Source: JBEKDJ01 sp050014415 (lineage in GTDB: Bacteria; Desulfobacterota; BSN033; UBA1163). Taken from it: DNA of 26,563 nt. Position numbers and translations under genes: made by a program. The notes beneath the pieces were generated by a model. It searched no databases. It worked only from the letters and a program-made list of their open reading frames with translations, and was not told the origin of the DNA. Where the stretch lies: contig JBEKDJ010000019.1 of assembly GCA_050014415.1 (NCBI GenBank), positions 1-26,563 on the forward strand, read 5' to 3'. Positions 25,000 to 26,563 of the stretch are shown here, in pieces. Every line of letters begins with the position of its first letter. Within the stretch, counting starts at the first letter, position 1.

Positions 25000-25027
25000 G
25001 TCAAAAAGAGAAAAGGAGGAAGGAAAA

Positions 25028-25528
25028 ATGAAGAAACTGACTTTAGTAGGAATCGTTGTTTTAGGCTTGTTCTTGATGACTGGAAACGTCTTTGCTGCGT
25101 CTGCAACCCAACCTTTGACCATAAATGCCACTGTGGCTAATACGGCCAAATTATCGCTGGGTGTGGCTACTATTGCATTCCCTGATGCAGATCCTGATAC
25201 GGTTCCGTCTATTGCGGCCACTCAGAATCCGGTGAATGTTACTGCAAAGGCAAAGACAACAACCAATGGTGCCGTAACGCTGACAGTCGTAACTGGTGGG
25301 GATTTAACTTCGGGTTCCGATACGATACTTATTGGCAATGTGACTTGGACCGTAACAGGAGCAGGGTTTGTCGCAGGGACGATGAATAAGACGACAGCCC
25401 AATCCGCCGGCAGTTGGACAGGTTCAGGAAGTCGGGCTGGCACATTTAGTTATGATCTGGCAAATAGTTGGGCGTATGCTACCGGATCTTATACTGCAAC
25501 AGCCACCTATACATTGACCGCTCCATAA
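25028..25528 (+). CDS. Secreted beta-rich protein, copy 1 of a tandem family (unrecognised)
   Basis: A 166-residue protein that I cannot place in a named family. A Sec signal peptide (KKLTLVGIVVLGLFLMTGNVFA) would be cut after Ala23. The mature protein is rich in Thr, Ala, Ser, Val and Gly with alternating beta-strand patterns, has no cysteine, and ends in SYTATATYTLTAP. A motif FPDADPD at about 51-57 is shared with both following genes. A 23-residue block starting TWTVTGAGFVAG (106-128) is identical in the next gene. AAGGAGG lies about 8 nt before the ATG. The small size and beta-sandwich look, with the final strand at the very C-terminus, recall fimbrial or spore-coat-U-like subunits. This is an inference from appearance only. 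It is the first gene after the sigma-54 promoter. Confidence 0.85.
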   Translation: MKKLTLVGIVVLGLFLMTGNVFAASATQPLTINATVANTAKLSLGVATIAFPDADPDTVPSIAATQNPVNVTAKAKTTTNGAVTLTVVTGGDLTSGSDTILIGNVTWTVTGAGFVAGTMNKTTAQSAGSWTGSGSRAGTFSYDLANSWAYATGSYTATATYTLTAP

Positions 25529-25544
25529 GGGTCTTAAACTCGGG

Positions 25545-25588
25545 AAAGGATAGATCGTCCTTGTGGGTTCATGGACGGTCTACCCTTT
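25545..25588 (+). other. Strong hairpin between copies 1 and 2
   Basis: AAAGGATAGATCGTCC (25545-25560) pairs with GGACGGTCTACCCTTT (25573-25588) over 16 positions, with one mismatch and one G-T wobble and a 12-nt loop. It starts 16 nt after the stop of copy 1. It could be a partial terminator or an RNA processing or stabilising stem that sets the ratio of the two products. Confidence 0.65.
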
Positions 25589-25630
25589 CTACCGGTCACT
25601 TCGGTTGACTAAGAAAAGGGAGAGAGAAAA

Positions 25631-26128
25631 ATGAAAAAGTTCGGTTTGGTTCTTGGAATTTTAGGATTGCTGCTAACCTCAGTACCCGTTTTTGCCGTTA
25701 ACACAACTCAACCCCTCACCGTAAACATGGCGATCAGTGCGAGAGCCAAATTGACGTTGGGCGTTAATGCTATTAATTTCGCTGATGCGGATCCTGATTC
25801 GAGCCCGTCTATCTCCGCCACAGAGAATCCAGTTTCTGTTACAGCAAAAGTGAGGACCGGGGCTGCATCTACTGCAACATTGACTCATCTTGCGGGTGGG
25901 GATTTGACATCCGGGGGCAATACAATCGCGATTACCAACGCAACTTGGACCGTAACAGGGGCAGGATTTGTCGCCGGGACGATGAATAAGACGACAGCTC
26001 AATCAGCAGGCACTTGGACCGGCTCAGGAAATTATAGTGGAACTTTCAGCTATTCTATCGTGAATAGTTGGTCTTACGCCACTGGAAATTATACGGCATC
26101 AACGACATATACATTGACTGCGCCATAG
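25631..26128 (+). CDS. Secreted beta-rich protein, copy 2 of a tandem family (unrecognised)
   Basis: A 165-residue paralogue of the preceding gene, alignable end to end with only small gaps. The signal peptide (KKFGLVLGILGLLLTSVPVFA) is cut after about Ala22. Mature features are the same: TTQPLTVN start, FADADPD motif, TGGDLTSG-like turn (AGGDLTSGGNTI), the invariant 23-residue block, and the C-terminus NYTASTTYTLTAP. It has no cysteine and no membrane anchor beyond the signal, so it is periplasmic or extracellular. GGGAGAGAG precedes the ATG. It lies 102 nt after copy 1 and is probably on the same transcript. Its function is unknown; a structural subunit of a surface polymer is one reading. 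Confidence 0.85.
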   Translation: MKKFGLVLGILGLLLTSVPVFAVNTTQPLTVNMAISARAKLTLGVNAINFADADPDSSPSISATENPVSVTAKVRTGAASTATLTHLAGGDLTSGGNTIAITNATWTVTGAGFVAGTMNKTTAQSAGTWTGSGNYSGTFSYSIVNSWSYATGNYTASTTYTLTAP

Positions 26129-26150
26129 GAGCTTTGAGATGGTACTATAT

Positions 26151-26201
26151 AAATAAAAAGAATAGGCCATCTTAGAAAGACGGGACCTATTCTATTTATT
26201 T
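26151..26201 (+). other. A/T-rich hairpin after copy 2
   Basis: AAATAAAAAGAATAGG (26151-26166) pairs with CCTATTCTATTTATTT (26186-26201) at 15 of 16 positions, with a 19-nt loop. The right arm is T-rich, so it could act as a terminator for copy 2 in either direction or as a 3' stabilising stem. Confidence 0.6.
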
Positions 26202-26252
26202 GTAATTTCTGAAAGTCTGTAATATATTTTCATTGCAAATGGAAATGACTCC

Positions 26253-26563
26253 ATGAAAAAGAAAATTCTCCTGCTGGCCTTATTTTTCATCCTCTGCCCA
26301 CTCCTGACAGCAAGGTATGTGTATGCTGCCAGAATTACTTCATTTACCGTTACTCCAACAGCCACCAGTTTTGCAGATCAGGACCCGGATCTAGGAGAAG
26401 TAACTTCTTCTCCCAGTTTGGCTGTCAATTTTGCTATCACGGGACTCAACGCGAATCAAAGTTGGACCCTTGATATCCTTGCAAATACAAACCTGGGTAC
26501 CATCCCGGCCGGGAATATCCGCTGGACGGTTACAGGAAGCGGAACCCCAGCTCCGACTTTTCA
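26253..26563 (+). CDS. Secreted protein, diverged third member of the tandem family (partial, cut by right edge)
   Basis: An open frame of 103 codons that continues past the window. A signal peptide (KKKILLLALFFILCPLLTA) is probably cut after YVYA, about residue 25. The mature part contains FADQDPD, then SSPSLAVNF, and later IRWTVTGSG. These match in order the FADADPD, SPSISATENPVSV and ATWTVTGAG segments of the two genes before it. Its start differs (ARITSFTVTPTATS instead of TTQPLTVN), and the spacing of motifs is close but not equal. It lies 124 nt after copy 2, with a hairpin between and only a weak ribosome-binding site. It may be a minor or terminal subunit; that is a guess. Confidence 0.75.
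   Translation, partial: MKKKILLLALFFILCPLLTARYVYAARITSFTVTPTATSFADQDPDLGEVTSSPSLAVNFAITGLNANQSWTLDILANTNLGTIPAGNIRWTVTGSGTPAPTF

Larger units (their letters stand above)
24093..25027. other. 935-base gap between ftsY and the secreted-protein cluster
   Basis: No coding frame is convincing. From left to right it holds a hairpin, a C/T-rich palindrome (24197-24272), an A/T-rich stretch with GTGAACAAATATGAACAATT (about 24370-24400), and a hairpin-forming stretch around GAAACAAGTTTC near 24460-24475. A phrase GTCATTGCGAGGAGTCCCGC near 24627-24646 resembles a dispersed intergenic repeat seen in many bacterial genomes. The right end carries the sigma-54 promoter and leader of the next operon. It reads as decayed repeats next to a regulated promoter. 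Confidence 0.6.

Noticed and set aside
24870..25027. A c-di-GMP (GEMM) or other riboswitch in the leader of the secreted cluster
   Set aside because: The conserved core of GEMM was looked for and not found; only a simple 8-bp hairpin is visible.

Overview
The window reads as a chromosomal segment from a Gram-negative, probably anaerobic bacterium, most likely a member of the Desulfobacterota (former Deltaproteobacteria) or a close relative. This is inferred from a heptose adenylyltransferase of the LPS pathway, an outer-membrane-type lipoprotein beside lysA, the C5 haem gene hemL, a formate-dehydrogenase-like molybdoenzyme, a sigma-54-type promoter, and gaps filled with short word-like and C/T-rich palindromic repeats. 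No rRNA, tRNA, CRISPR array, insertion sequence or phage gene was seen.

Left block (1-13854, all minus strand, so read right to left): maf and yggS lie 3 nt apart. They are followed by a lipoprotein with an LptM-like start and fibronectin-III-like repeats, then lysA, dapF and dapB (the last two overlap by 1 nt). Next come a fumarylacetoacetase-family protein and hemL (4-nt overlap), recQ with an extra C-terminal domain, a short-chain dehydrogenase, and a molybdopterin oxidoreductase that runs off the left edge with its frame open. The block supplies late lysine/diaminopimelate synthesis, haem precursor synthesis, PLP homeostasis and DNA repair.

Right block (14022-26563, all plus strand, divergent from the left block across 13855-14021): rfaE2 and lon (17-nt overlap), thiL, a YhaM-type OB-HD nuclease, then the heat-shock set hrcA-grpE-dnaK closed by a clear intrinsic terminator, and ftsY. 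After ftsY lies about 0.9 kb without genes, containing decayed palindromic repeats and ending in a good GG-N10-GC sigma-54 promoter. That promoter faces a tandem family of small secreted beta-rich proteins: two close paralogues and a third, diverged and cut by the right edge. This family is the least explained and most interesting part of the window.

A second theme is that repeat-like DNA reaches into the 3' ends of coding genes. The last codons of maf, lon and thiL appear to be written in the same repeat-like DNA that fills the gaps: a word-type tail, a heptamer tandem array and a 49-nt palindrome.
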